This document shows, piece after piece, positions 12,163 through 23,496 of a stretch of 64,000 bases of DNA. The DNA is from Isoetes taiwanensis (taxonomy: Eukaryota > Streptophyta > Lycopodiopsida > Isoetales > Isoetaceae). The notes beneath the pieces were generated by a model that was given only the letters and a program-made list of their open reading frames with translations, ran no database searches and had not been told where the DNA came from. The position numbers and the translations under genes are program-made. Where the stretch lies: positions 1 to 64,000 of the forward strand of contig JAJEKV010000182.1 of NCBI GenBank assembly GCA_021234155.1, read 5' to 3'. Position 1 is the stretch's first letter. Each line of letters opens with the position of its first letter.

Positions 12163-13743
12163 GTTGTGACAACAACAGTTTTGACATCTCCAAGGCATCC
12201 ATGCACTTCATGTGTCGTCTTTGTCTCACAACCATGGTAGAAGATATTCCAACACTTTGTAAGGCTTCAACAACTTCAGAAGCTTTGGGTCGTTTCGAGA
12301 ATACGTCTTCACGTGGGCACATCATTCTCGTTTTTTGCTCCTCCAACTTGTCAAGACGTCGTTGGTACATATGGGTTGGATTAATCCATTGGGCATTGTT
12401 GTTATTATTAAACCACTCCATTAAATTAGCATAGCTTGCATGAAATCAAGAAGCATCTCATAAATATATCCCAATGCATAGACATCATGAATTTCGTGTC
12501 CCCATACGATCATCATCCTTTGATTTCTCAAACACGGTTTCCTCTAACCATGGATATTTTGCTTGTCCATCCAAAAGTAAGTACCGACACACTTCAACAA
12601 GGGACGGCGCTCTTTGGCATAAAAATGAATTGCATTGTCCCAATCACCAATGGCCACCCACACATTTTGGTACTCATCATCAAAATGTAATTTGACTCTC
12701 TTGCAATTAAGCTTTGTGTGAGTGAAGTGGCGTTTGTGGATCTCAACGACACCTTACGCTGGGGCAAGAGCTATCTACGGAACATCTTGATATAGAACTC
12801 GCATTTTGCTCCTAAGTTCAACGCCTATGTGTTTGTCAGTTCTTCTTGGCGCTCTAGCAATTGCATTTGACCATCTTCTAAAACGTGACAGGTTATTAGG
12901 TAAATAGTCAAACAAGTGTGCAAGTGTCTCTCCATTCATGAATGGTAGAATCACCATTGGCCCTATGGTATCCCAACTAGAGCTAGCAACTTCATATGCA
13001 AGTCCAATGGATGTAGCCAAAGCAGGATGCGGGCTCTTGAAGCATATGTATCTTTGAGCCATCTCATACGTCTCTGCCCTATCTTCGCCCTTGAAAACCC
13101 ATCCACTGTATAGCTCATCATCTTGGAAGTGTTGTGTTCCGTTGATCTTGATTTGATACGTGCGATGAGTTGGTTTCTCTTCAATAAGGCGTATCACATC
13201 CACGGCCTCTAAGTGTATGGGATCAACAAAGATTGATGTGTTCATGTGATTCTCCAAAGAAAAGTGGGGCTTTCTAGGCCCTGCTCCACTAGAGCTTCCC
13301 CCCTGATGCAAAGCATTTTTAATTACCTCTAACTGACGTGCATTGAGATCCGCAATGATGTTCTTGTGATCTGCACGTCGCTTCTTTGAGGAATTCCATG
13401 AAGCTACCCATTCTTTGACACAAGCCTCGGCATTGAGACTTTTAAGCTGCACTGAATGCTTCAAACATGTCTTCAGTTCGTCCATGGGGTTTCCAATCAT
13501 TGACTTTACATGTGTGTCAAGGAGAGAAGTCAATATTTCTTCCTGGCCTGGCCATTTTTGTGCTAACTCAAATTGGCACTTCCTTTTGACATGTCTGACA
13601 AAATGGTCGACACGTTGACCAGTTTGCATCTCTTGATTGGGACTTTCGTTAGCACATATCTCATTTATGAGCACGCGTCTAATCTCACTAAGCATTTGTG
13701 TCTTCACACTCGGGGCCATACCTACAAACCAATTTAGATTCAT
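12152..13743 (-). pseudogene. Protein-kinase-like (pseudokinase) gene, duplicate A
   Basis: The first 322 codons (13743-12775) are open. The C-terminal part is in other frames (for example 12421-12152) and is clearer in copy B. The N-terminal ~190 residues match no family I recognise. A hinge-like segment (ILPFMNGETLAHLF) begins kinase-lobe similarity. In the C-terminal part HFTHTKLN stands where HRDxKxxN is expected and GDWDNA where DFG is expected. DVYALGYIYEML matches kinase subdomain IX and KRPKASEVVEAL subdomain XI. The catalytic Asp is missing, so catalysis is unlikely. No intron is visible. Its stop codon lies at the junction with the LINE. Confidence 0.65.
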
Positions 13744-14044
13744 TAATCTTGCTTTGTGACTTTTTTCAAACCTTCATTATGAATCTTTACCTACTTTCTT
13801 AAGAGTTAGTTTCCCTTTTAATTTTTTTTTAAAAAACCAACTATTGAAATTTTTTCTTGCTCTTAACCACCCCACATTAGTGTTTCTTTGACATCCCTAA
13901 CATTTAAAAAAAACAACATTCTTAACTAGAAACCCGAAAATCAATAATGCGATTTTTTTAAAACCCTAACTGACTCAGCCTTTTACTTTTCCTTTTTGTT
14001 TAAAATTTGAAGAAACAAACAAGATATAAAAAAGGAGGTGCTAT

Positions 14045-14194
14045 GGACCCGGTAGACCCGGTCTTCTCCACTCAAGGTGGAGCCAACCATGCCCTTGTCC
14101 AAGCCGTTGGTGAAGGTAATAAATTAAATAGAGAATGGACCCGGTACACCAAGTCCTCTCCACTCAAGGTGGAGCCGACCATGCCCTTGTCCAA
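14045..14194. repeat. Imperfect 58-bp direct repeat
   Basis: Copies at 14045-14102 and 14137-14194 (period 92 bp) share GGACCCGGTA and CTCCACTCAAGGTGGAGCC; the latter contains a short inverted repeat (CTCCAC..GTGGAG). Present identically in the other duplicate (about 55554-55703). Confidence 0.75.
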
Positions 14195-14640
14195 TCCCGT
14201 AAAGATTCCTATTTATTAATATATTAATAAACAAATAAATAAGGGTAGGCGGTGAGTCTGGACCCGGAGCACCTAGAATGTCTACGAGTTGCGAAAATCG
14301 ATTTCCAAGAGCAACGCATTTTGTTATGAGTGTACATGCAAAAAAAAAAACGGCATTCAATAATTAGAAAACTTACATAAATAAAAAAAAAAGACCATTC
14401 ACATTAAAAAGACCATTGACATTAAAACTGTTTACATTGATCATTAAAAAGAACTATATACATTGACATGTAACAAAAAAAAAAAAACAAAAAACAAACA
14501 AAAAGAGGAAGAACATAAAAAGAAGGGGCCTCGTCTTTCAACGACGTCCCCTTCTTGTAAAGCAAATAGAGGAAAAAAAGGGCATCGTCTTTCAACGACG
14601 TCCCTCTTCTTCCATGGAAAAAAAATAGAAGAAGAAGAAG

Positions 14641-14729
14641 GAGAAGGAGAAGGAGAAGGAGAAGGAGAAGGAGAAGGAGAAGGAGAAGGAGAAGGAGAAG
14701 GAGAAGGAGAAGGAGAAGGAGAAGGAGAT
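14641..14729 (+). repeat. (GAGAAG)n microsatellite, ~15 units
   Basis: About 15 units of GAGAAG within a longer purine-rich tract. The second duplicate has only about 10 units (56144-56202). Confidence 0.9.
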
Positions 14730-15203
14730 AGGAAAGAAAGGAGATTGAATATAAGAAGAAAACGAGAAAGAAGAAGAAGAAGAAAAGGAATAGAAGATTG
14801 GAAGAAGAAGAACGGAAAATTAGAAGGAAAAAAACTAAAGATTGGAAGAAGATTGGAAGAAGGAGGAGGAGGATTCGATTCAAACTAAGAATAGGAGAAT
14901 GAAAAAAAACAAGGATGGAAAGAAGAGGAGGATAGAAATGGGATGGAATGGAAGAACAAACAAGAAAAAACAAGAAACCCTAAATCTATCAAATAATTAG
15001 CCTAGATTCAAAAATAGAGTTGATTGATCCATTCAAATACCTTTTGATGCTTGCTTGAAGCTTGGAAAGGACCCTAAGGATGATCCGCGCCAAATATCGC
15101 CTCCAAAAACGCTCCTCTAGCCGCTTGGAAACAAAAAATCGAGGCGGCGGAAAATACGGCTCTGTTTCTGTAAAAAGTTACAGTGCGACGTTACGCGACG
15201 TTG

Positions 15204-15231
15204 TTCAACGACGTCTGTAATTGTCGTTGAA
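15204..15231. other. Perfect 9-bp stem-loop in ACGACG-rich cluster
   Basis: TTCAACGAC (15204-15212) pairs with GTCGTTGAA (15223-15231) around a 10-nt loop. Seven or more CGACGTT-like words surround it (15186-15265). The cluster ends at TAACGAC, which is also the junction word of the large tandem units downstream. Confidence 0.6.
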
Positions 15232-15607
15232 CGACGTTCATAACGACGTTTTGGTTTATAACGACTTTTTTTATTTATTAAGTCATTATTATTAGCAACT
15301 TAGCTCTATTTGTTTTATTACTTATGTTTTTTATCTATATTGTAGTTTTTATCTATATTATGTTTTTTATCTATATTATGTTTTTATGAGCCAATACTAG
15401 ATGCGCGCCCTTATAGGCTACCGCCACCCTATGTTGCTTATAGTGTTGAGCAAACTTTTACACTCACGTATTTTCCAATTTGAAATTGAAAATTTTCGGT
15501 CCGATAGCAAGGAAACTTCCGGTAAATGTCCATACACACAATGCTGGTGGAAACGAAGTATACTAAGCTTTACGATAATTTCCGATATCCAACTTATTTT
15601 TGTCGTA

Positions 15608-15619
15608 TTTTTGGCGGGA
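15608..15619 (+). promoter_or_regulatory. E2F-like site in captured promoter, U1
   Basis: TTTTTGGCGGGA, close to the plant E2F consensus TTTSSCGC/TTTGGCGGGA, lies 84 bp upstream of the captured ATG. It is conserved in all four units, but conservation here may only reflect recent duplication. Confidence 0.35.
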
Positions 15620-15702
15620 TCTGTCCGGCCGGATTTTATTTTTAGCGCTTCAAAAATCGCCAAGCTTTGCCCAAAAAAAAAAAAAAAAACTTTTCTGCTC
15701 GT

Positions 15703-16166
15703 ATGGAGGCAGAGACGTTCAATCCTTTCGATGATGTTGATCTTCCCCATTATGGCCAGGATTACGATGATGATGCTGATGATGGTTCTCAAGAAAAGGT
15801 AGTAGACTCCACGGAGCAAGATGATCCTCTTCTTGATCCATATTTCACTCAGAACAATCTGCTCCTATGCACCCAAGATTTCGCAACACATTTGCATCTA
15901 AAAGCCAATCTAAAAATACAGGTTAGCAGTACAAAGAACAGACAAACAGATTTAAATGGTGATTCCATAGAACATAAAGAGAATTTGGGGCCTATTGATG
16001 TTTCTAAACAAGTTTTTGAGCAAAATCCTGTCGCCATAGAGCAAATAATGGCACGCATACGAGAGCCCTTTGTGGAGATAAAAGCGAGTAGCCGAAAATT
16101 TGGTCCGCGAGACAAAATCTTTTAATGGAGGCCAGCAAACAGTTTGCACAAGCACTCAAATCTTTG
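15703..16166 (+). pseudogene. Captured host-gene first exon, U1
   Basis: Opens with MEAETFNPFDDVDLPHYGQD and an acidic DDDADDGS stretch. It has no family I recognise. It is followed by a TTTG|GTAAGG donor at 16166/16167, and a TTTTGC-G tract about 180 bp further on stands where U2 has a TTTTGCAG acceptor. The frame breaks near 16081 relative to U2 (an altered CAG). Unit U2 carries the intact version. Confidence 0.5.
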
Positions 16167-16382
16167 GTAAGGATTTGGATTCCAACTCTTCCAAAGAGTC
16201 TTCAATGGTATCTTAGTTACTTCCGATTTTCTCTAACCTTAAACCAGTGCCACCACCAAGTTAACCTGATCGTTGCTTAATTTGATGCTATCCACTGGGA
16301 TTCTGTTGTGGATCACTGCTCTACCTTTCAAACGGATAATAATAATGGTATTTTGCGGGGTGAACAACTCCACGAGCCCGCC

Positions 16383-19300
16383 GGTCCCCCTGGGCCTTGG
16401 GGAGAGGGAAATTCGGGGCAAGCAGCTTCGGGGATTTTAGGGTCCCCGCTCAAGGCGTCAACACCCCCACTCCACGCCAAGACAAGACGCAAGGTCCCCC
16501 ACGAATCTGACAAGGAGAGGGCCTCCGAAACGTAAACCTTGTGGGTTGCCAGGTTCTAGAAGGGTTTGCGTTTTGGGGGCCGAGTTTTGGTCTGTTGCAG
16601 TTGGGACGTGGCCGTGAAGTCGGGCGGCGGGGCAAGGGGAACCGACGGACGGAGTTTGGGCATGTCCTCCTCCCCGATGTGGCAATTAGAAGTCGGGCTT
16701 TTGCGGTGGCAAGACATTCACAAATTCGTAATTAATGCATTGTGCGAAAATAAATTCTGATTTTTTGCCAGCTAGATTCCTAATTCATCTCCAGCACACA
16801 ACCCAATTTTCGGAATTTTCGGAGAAGATCTAGGTCAAAGGGTTAGCATTAGAACGGTCGGGGCAGCCCGCTTCTTGGGGCACCGAAGCCGGCACCCTTC
16901 CCCAAGTCAAATCGGGGCGGGGACCTTGCGGGGCTCCCTCACAAGAGGGAGAGTCCCACCCCGTGAGGCTCGATCCAAAAAGTTCCCGAGGCAGCCCTTC
17001 CCCAGGCGCTCCCGGGGCCGCGACGCTAATGACCACCCTCCCGGCCCGGTTCCCTATCCGGCCGCTTGGATCCTCCGCTCGGGGGCCCTTATTCGAAGGC
17101 CCAAAAGATTCCAGATCGGGTCCGGAGAACTTGTCAAACCGCGGAGCGCCCCGAGGTCGGGCGCTGTAGAAACCGCGGTGTTTTGTCGTTCGCACCGGGA
17201 GGCTCGAATGACAAATCAACCTCGCCAAGTTGTCCTGAATGGCTTAAATTACCCTAGGGAGCAAGTTACAAGGTCGGTTTTTGCAAAAAGAAAGGAACAC
17301 TCCGCCCTCCACGACAAGATCCCAAGCATCCACATCCTAGGCCAATTGACTACGAGTGTGGTGGACATGAGCTACTTTGTCGCTTCTTGGAGGTCGGGTG
17401 GTCTTCTAGCGCGAACTTGGTCCCCGTGGCAATGTCAACGCTCGAGTCCATTGGCGAGCCAAATCGCAGCTTCGGAGAGGGGAGGTCGCCTGGCCGGTCC
17501 CCGGGCCTTGGGAGAGGAAATTCGGGGCAAGCAGCTTAAGGGGGATTTTAGGGTTCCCGCTCAAGGCGTCAACACCCCTACTCCACGCCAAGACACGGCG
17601 CCAAGGTTCCCGGCCGAATCCGACAAGGAGGGGCCTCCAAACGCGTAAACCGTGTGGGTTGCCGTGTTCTAGAAGGGTTTGCGTTTTGGAGGCCGAGTTT
17701 TGGTCTGCATTGCGGTTGGGGCGTGGGTCGAAAGCCGCAGCCGGTGAACGCGAACAAGGGGATCTGGCGTAACGGAGTTTGGGCCTATCCTCCTCCCGAT
17801 GTGGCAATTAGAAGTCGGGGTGCTTTTGCGAAAGGGCAAGACATTCACAAATTAAGTAATTAATGCATTGTGCGAAAATAAATTCTGATTTTTTGCCAGC
17901 TGGATTCCTAATTCATCTCCAGCACACAGCCCAATTTTCGGAATTTTCGGAGAAGGTCTTGGTCAAAGGGTTAGCATTAGAACGGTCGGGGCAGCCCGCT
18001 ATGGGGGCAACCGAGCCGCACCCTTCCCCAAGTCAAAACGAGGCCGGACCTTGCGTGGTCTCCCTCACAAGAGGGGAGAGTCCGGACCCCGTGAGGCTGG
18101 ATCCAAAATGTTCCCCGAGGCAGCCCTTCTGGCGGCGCTCCCTCGGGGGCCGCGACGCTAACGACCACCCTCCCGGAGCCCAGTTCCCCTATCCGACCGT
18201 TGGATCCTCCGTTCAGGGGCCCCTCTTTGTGAAGGCCCAAAAGATTCCAGATCGGTCCGAGAGAACTTGTCAAACCGCGGAGTGTCCTGAGGTCGGCCTT
18301 GTAGAAACCGCAGTGTTTTGTCGGGGAGGCTCCGGAATGGCAAATCGACCTCGCCAAGTCGTCCGGAATGGCGAAATTACCCTAGGGAGCAAGTTACAAG
18401 GTCGGTTTTGCAAAAGAAAGAAACACTCACGCCCTCCACGACAGTATCCGGCATCCACATCCTAGGCCAATTGACTACGAGTGTGGTGGACATGAGCTAC
18501 TTTGACGCTTCTTGGAGGTCAGGTGGTCTTCTGGCCACGAAACTTGGTCCGCAGGGCAATGTCGACGTTCTGAGTCCATTGGCAGAGCCAAATCGCAGTT
18601 CCGGAGAGGGGAGGCCGCCCATCGGTCCCTAGGGCCTTGGGAAGAGGAAATTCGGGGCAAGAAGCTTCCGGGGGGATTTTAGGGTCCCCGCTCTGGCGTC
18701 AACACCCCCACTCCACGTCAAGACACGGCGCAAGGTCCCCGATGAATCTGACAAGGAGAGGGCCTCCGTAACGTAAACCCTGTGGGTTGCAGGTTCTAGA
18801 AGGGTTTGCGTTTTGGGGGCCGAGCTTTGGTTTGTTGCAGTTGGGACGTGGCCGAGAAGCTGCGGCCGAGAACGCGGAGCAAGGGGAACTGACGGAACGG
18901 AGTTTGGGCATGTCCTCTTCCCGATGTGGCAATTAGAAGTTGGGGGGCGCTTTTGCAGTGGCAAGACATTCACAAATTCGTAATTAATGCATTGTACGAA
19001 AATAAATTCTGATTTTTTGCCAGCTGGATTCCTAATTCATCTCCAAAGACACGACCCAATTTTCGAATTTTTGGAGAAGGTCTAGGTCAAAGGGTTAGCA
19101 TTAGAACGGTCGGGCAGGCAAGCAACCGAAGCTAGCACCCTTCCCCAAGTCAAACGAGGCCCGGGACCTTTGCAGCTCCCCTCACAAGAGGGGAGAGTCC
19201 GGACCCCGTGAGCCGGATCAAAAACGCTCCCGAGGCAGCCCCTTCTGGCGGCAGCTCCCGGGGGGCCGACGCTTAACCACCACCCCCTCCCGGGCCGGTT

Positions 19301-19451
19301 CCCCTATCCGACCGTTGGATCCTCCATTCGAGGGCCCCTCCTGGGGAAGGCCCAAAAGATTCCGTGATCGGGTCCGGAGAACTTGTCAAACCAGCGGAGC
19401 CCCCCGAGGTCGGCCTTGTAGAAACTGCAGTGTTTTGTCGTTCGGGCACCG
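16383..19451 (+). repeat. GC-rich ~1.1-kb satellite monomers in U1
   Basis: Monomer boundaries, set arbitrarily at the word GGTCCC, fall at 16383, 17496 and 18624 (periods 1113 and 1128 bp). The last monomer is interrupted at 19452 by CACTA. The monomers contain conserved landmarks such as GTAATTAATGCATTG and CCCTAGGGAGCAAGTTACAA. Long frames on both strands are present but shift between monomers, so no coding function is supported. Confidence 0.9.
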
Positions 19452-20404
19452 CACTACCACCCCAAAACTGGGTCCACATGTTGTTTTTTAGTGTCTTCTT
19501 TGCTAAAAAACAACACCAAAAAACTACGTGTTGTTTTTTGTCCGGATTTGCTAGAAACGTGTAGTTTTTTGTCAAACTTTTATACATGTAGTTTTTTTTG
19601 TGAAAAGTCTACGCGTAGAATTTTGTTAAAATTATCTACGCGTAGAAATTAACATGTGTTTTCTACATGTTGTTTTTAAAGTTAGTTTGTAGTTTCCAAG
19701 TGTAGTTTTTAAGTGTTTTTTCTAAAAGTAGATATGTGGTTTTTAATAAACTTAAAATGTCCACGTGTTATTTTTAACTGTTGTATCGCAAAAAAACAAC
19801 ACTAAAAAACCACGTAGAGAAGTTTGTCCGATTTTGCTAGAAACTACACGTAGTTTTCTAATTTTTGCTCTTAACTATGTTGTTTCCAAGTGTTGAAGAT
19901 AAATGTGATTTCTAAAAACAACTGTTGTTTTTAGTATTGTTTTTCTGATGAGAACAAATTTTGATATGTAGTTTTACATAGAAATCACATGTAGTTTTAT
20001 AAAAATAGATGTTTTCAGGTGTTGTTTTTCTAAACTAATAAATGACACTAAGAAAAACATGATGTTGAAAATATAAATACTTAGAATCAAGTTTTTTTTT
20101 TACCTTGTCAAAGGTTAATCCAAAGCAAATATTTGTGCCAAATGCATCAATATTCACAACATTTTATAAATGTTTAAACTATGAAAGAAAAGAATAAAAA
20201 AAGTTGGTCAGACATATTTTGATATATATTGGCCCTTTGAGGGCTCCAAAACAATATATAACGGACCCATAAAATCCACAAATTCCATTGTTACAAAAAT
20301 AAAAGTGGCAGCTGTTCTTGCTGTTTTGCTATGGAGTAGATAACGCCCTGGGCCGAGGGTGTTACTGAAAAAAAAAATTTGAGGGCCATCAAAATGGCGA
20401 GGGT
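19452..20404 (+). mobile_element. CACTA (En/Spm-type) transposon left end, truncated, U1
   Basis: Starts CACTACCACCCCAAAACTGG, directly after ...GGGCACCG of a satellite monomer. About 550 bp of subterminal sequence follow with degenerate repeats of the type ACRTGTAGTTTTT in both orientations, a hallmark of CACTA subtermini. It is cut at the tandem-unit junction (20404). No transposase frame is present. Confidence 0.75.
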
Positions 20405-20752
20405 AACGACTTTTTTTATTTATTAAGTCATTATTATTAGCAACTTAGCTCTATTTGTTTTATTACTTATGTTTTTTATCTATATTGTAGTTTTTATCTA
20501 TATTATGTTTTTTATCTATATTATGTTTTTATGAGCCAATACTAGATGCGCGCCCTTATAGGCTACCGCCACCCTATGTTGCTTATAGTGTTGAGCAAAC
20601 TTTTACACTCACGTATTTTCCAATTTGAAATTGAAAATTTTCGGTCCGATAGCAAGGAAACTTCCGGTAAATGTCCATACACACAATGCTGGTGGAAACG
20701 AAGTATACTAAGCTTTACGATAATTTCCGATATCCAACTTATTTTTGTCGTA

Positions 20753-20764
20753 TTTTTGGCGGGA
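20753..20764 (+). promoter_or_regulatory. E2F-like site in captured promoter, U2
   Basis: TTTTTGGCGGGA about 90 bp upstream of the ATG at 20855. The run of A's between site and ATG is ~23 nt here against ~17 in U1 and ~12 in U4. Confidence 0.35.
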
Positions 20765-20854
20765 TCTGTCCGGCCGGATTTTATTTTTAGCGCTTCAAAA
20801 ATCGCCAAGCTTTGCCCAAAAAAAAAAAAAAAAAAAAAAAACTTTTCTGCTCGT

Positions 20855-21317
20855 ATGGAGGCAGAGACGTTCAATCCTTTCGATGATGTTGATCTTCCCC
20901 ATTATGGCCAGGATTACGATGATGATGCTGATGATGGTTCTCAGAAACAGGTAGTAGACTCCACGGAGCAAGATGATCCTCTTCTTGATCCATATTTCAC
21001 TCAGAACAATCTGCTCCTATGCACCCAAGATTTCGCAACACATTTGCATCCAAAAGCCAATCTAAAAATACAGGTTAGCAGTAGAAAGAACGGACAAACA
21101 GATTTAAATGGTGATTCCATAGAACATAAAGAGAATTTGGGGCCTATTGATGTTTCTAAACAAGTTTTTGAGCAAAATCCTGTCGCCATAGAGCAAATAA
21201 TGGCACGCATACGAGAGCCCTTTGTGGAGATAAACAGAGTAGCCGAAAATTTGGTCACAGAGACAAAATCTTTTAATGGAGGCCAGCAAACAGTTTGCAC
21301 AAGCACTCAAATCTTTG
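20855..21317 (+). pseudogene. Captured host-gene first exon, intact copy, U2
   Basis: The ATG at 20855 opens a 170-codon frame that runs past the probable donor (TTTG|GTAAGG, exon end 21317) to a TAG at 21365. The predicted peptide is acidic at the start (DDVD, DDDADD), then Gln/Asn/Ser-rich, with no transmembrane segment, signal peptide or known motif. A plant-type intron ending in TTTTGCAG (about 21511) follows. The preceding E2F-like box suggests the source was a cell-cycle or DNA-repair-type gene, which is only inference. Only the promoter, 5' UTR and first exon are present, so this is a gene fragment amplified with its repeat. Confidence 0.5.
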
Positions 21318-21534
21318 GTAAGGATTTGGATTCCAACTCTTCCAAAGAGTCTTCAATGGTATCTTAGTTACTTCCGATTTTCTCTAACCTTAAACCAGTG
21401 CCACCACCAAGTTAACCTGATCGTTGCTTAATTTGATGCTATCCACTGGGATTCTGTTGTGGATCACTGCTCTACCTTTCAAACAGATAATAATAATGGT
21501 ATTTTGCAGGGTGAACAACTCCACAGAGCCCGTC

Positions 21535-23496
21535 GGTCCCCAGGGCCTTGGGGAGAGGAAATTCGGGGCAAGCAGCTTCCGGGGGGATTTTAGGGTCCCC
21601 GCTCTGGCGTCAACACCCCCACTCCACGTCAAGACAAGACGCAAGGTCCCCGACGAATCTGACAAGGAGAGGGCCTCCGAAACGTAAACCCTGTGGGTTG
21701 CCAGGTTCTAGAAGGGTTTGCGTTTTGGGGGCCGAGTTTTGGTCTGTTGCAGTTGGGACGTGGCCGAGAAGCTGGGCCGAGAACGCGGGGCAAGGGGAAC
21801 TGACGGAACGGAGTTTGGGCATGTCCTCCTCCCGATGTGGCAATTAGAAGTCGGGGGCGCTTTTGCAGTGGCAAGACATTCACAAATTCGTAATTAATGC
21901 ATTGTGCGAAAATAAATTCTGATTTTTTGCCAGCTAGATTCCTAATTCATCTCCAGCACACAACCCAATTTTCGGAATTTTCGGAGAAGATCTAGGTCAA
22001 AGGGTTAGCATTAGAACGGTCGGGGCAGCCCGTTGCGGGGCAACCGAGCTGGCACCCTTCCCCAAGTCAAACGAGGCCAGGACCTTGCAGGGCTCTTTCA
22101 CAAGAGGGGAGAGTCCGGACCCCAGGAGGCTCGATCCAAAAAAGTTCCCGAGGCAGCCCTTCCTGGCAGCGCTCCCCCGGGGGCCGCACGCTAATGACCA
22201 CCCTCCCGGAGCCCAGTTCCCCTATCCGACCGTTGGATCCTCCGTTCAGGGGCCCTTATTCAGGAAGGCCCAAAAGATTCCAGATCGATCCGGGAGAACT
22301 TGTCAAACCGCGGAGCGTCCTGAGGTCGGCATTGTAGAAACCGCGGTGTTTTGTCGTTCGGGCACCGGGGAGGCTCCGGAATGACAAATCAACCTCGCCA
22401 AGTTGTCCGGAATGGCGAAATTACCCTAGGGAGCAAGTTACAAGGTCGGTTTTGCAAAAGAAAGGAACACTCACGCCCTCCACGACAGTATCCGGCATCC
22501 ACATCCTAGGCCAATTGACTACGAGTGTGGTGGACATGAGCTACTTTGTCGCTTCTTGGAGGTCGGGTGGTCTTCTAGCGACGGAACTTGGTCCCCAGGG
22601 CAATGTCAATGTTCTGAGTCCATTGGCAGAGCCAAATCGCAGTTCCGGAGAGGGGAGGTCGCCCGTCGGTCCCCAGGGCCTTGGGGAGAGGAAATTCGGG
22701 GCAAGCAGCTTCTGGGGGGATTTTAGGGTTCCCGCTCTGGCGTCAACACCCCTACTCCACGTCAAGACACGGCGCAAGGTTCCCGACGAATCCGACAAGG
22801 AGAGGGCCTCCGAAACGTAAACCGTGTGGGTTGCCAGGTTCTAGAAGGGTTTGCGTTTTGGAGGCCGAGTTTTGGTCCGCATTGCGGTTGGGACGTGGCT
22901 GAGAAGCTGCAGCCGAACGCCGGAGCAAGGGGAACTGACGGAACGGAGTTTGGGCCTGTCCTCCTCCCGATGTGGCAATTAGAAGTCGGGGGGCGCTTTT
23001 GCAGTGGCAAGACATTCACAAATTCGTAATTAATGCATTGTACGAAAATAAATTCTGATTTTTTGCCAGCTGGATTCCTAATTCATCTCCAGCACACAGC
23101 CCAATTTTCGGAATTTTTGGAGAAGGTCTAGGTCAAAGGGTTAGCATTAGAACGGTCGGGGCAGCGGCGCAACCGAGCTAGCACCCTTCCCCAAGTCAAA
23201 CGAGGCCAGGACCTTGCAGGGCTCCCTCACAAGAGGGGAGAGTCCGGACCCCAGGAGCCGGATCCAAAAACGTTCCCGAGGCAGCCCTTCCTGGCAGCGC
23301 TCCCCCGGGGGGCCGCACGCTAACCACCACCCTCCCGGAGCCCGGTTCCCCTATCCGACCGTTGGATCCTCCATTCAGAGGCCCCTCCTCGGGAAGGCCC
23401 AAAAGATTCCAGATCGGTCCGGGAGAACTTGTCAAACCGCGGAGCGTCCTGAGGTCGGCCTTGTAGAAACCGCAGTGTTTTGTCGTTCGGGCACCG
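21535..23496 (+). repeat. GC-rich ~1.1-kb satellite monomers in U2
   Basis: One full monomer (21535-22667, 1133 bp) and a partial (22668-23496) cut by CACTA at the same monomer phase as in U1. Confidence 0.9.

Larger units (their letters stand above)
13744..15265. other. Non-coding spacer 3' of LINE/pseudokinase, duplicate A
   Basis: AT-rich sequence upstream of the pseudokinase start. It holds a 58-bp direct repeat, a GAGAAG microsatellite, two copies of a 17-bp motif containing TTTCAACGACGTCCC (about 14540 and 14590) and an ACGACGTT-rich hairpin cluster. Long Leu-rich or Glu/Gly-rich frames here are translations of the microsatellite and are not genes. Confidence 0.7.
15266..20410 (+). repeat. 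Large composite tandem unit U1 (captured exon + satellite + CACTA left end)
   Basis: Begins after the word TAACGAC (15259-15265) and ends with the same word (20404-20410), where unit U2 starts with the same sequence. Order: AT-rich lead, promoter-like region, captured first exon, intron, GC-rich satellite monomers (16383-19451), CACTA left end (19452-20404). U2 and U3 repeat this order with fewer satellite monomers or truncation. Confidence 0.8.

Noticed and set aside
14422-14973. Leu-rich minus-strand and Glu/Gly-rich plus-strand frames
   Set aside because: They are translations of the GAGAAG microsatellite and flanking purine tract.
16875-17648. 257-codon frame in the satellite and similar ~100-codon frames in other monomers
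   Set aside because: GC-rich sequence gives long frames by chance; frames exist on both strands, shift between monomers, and show no motif.
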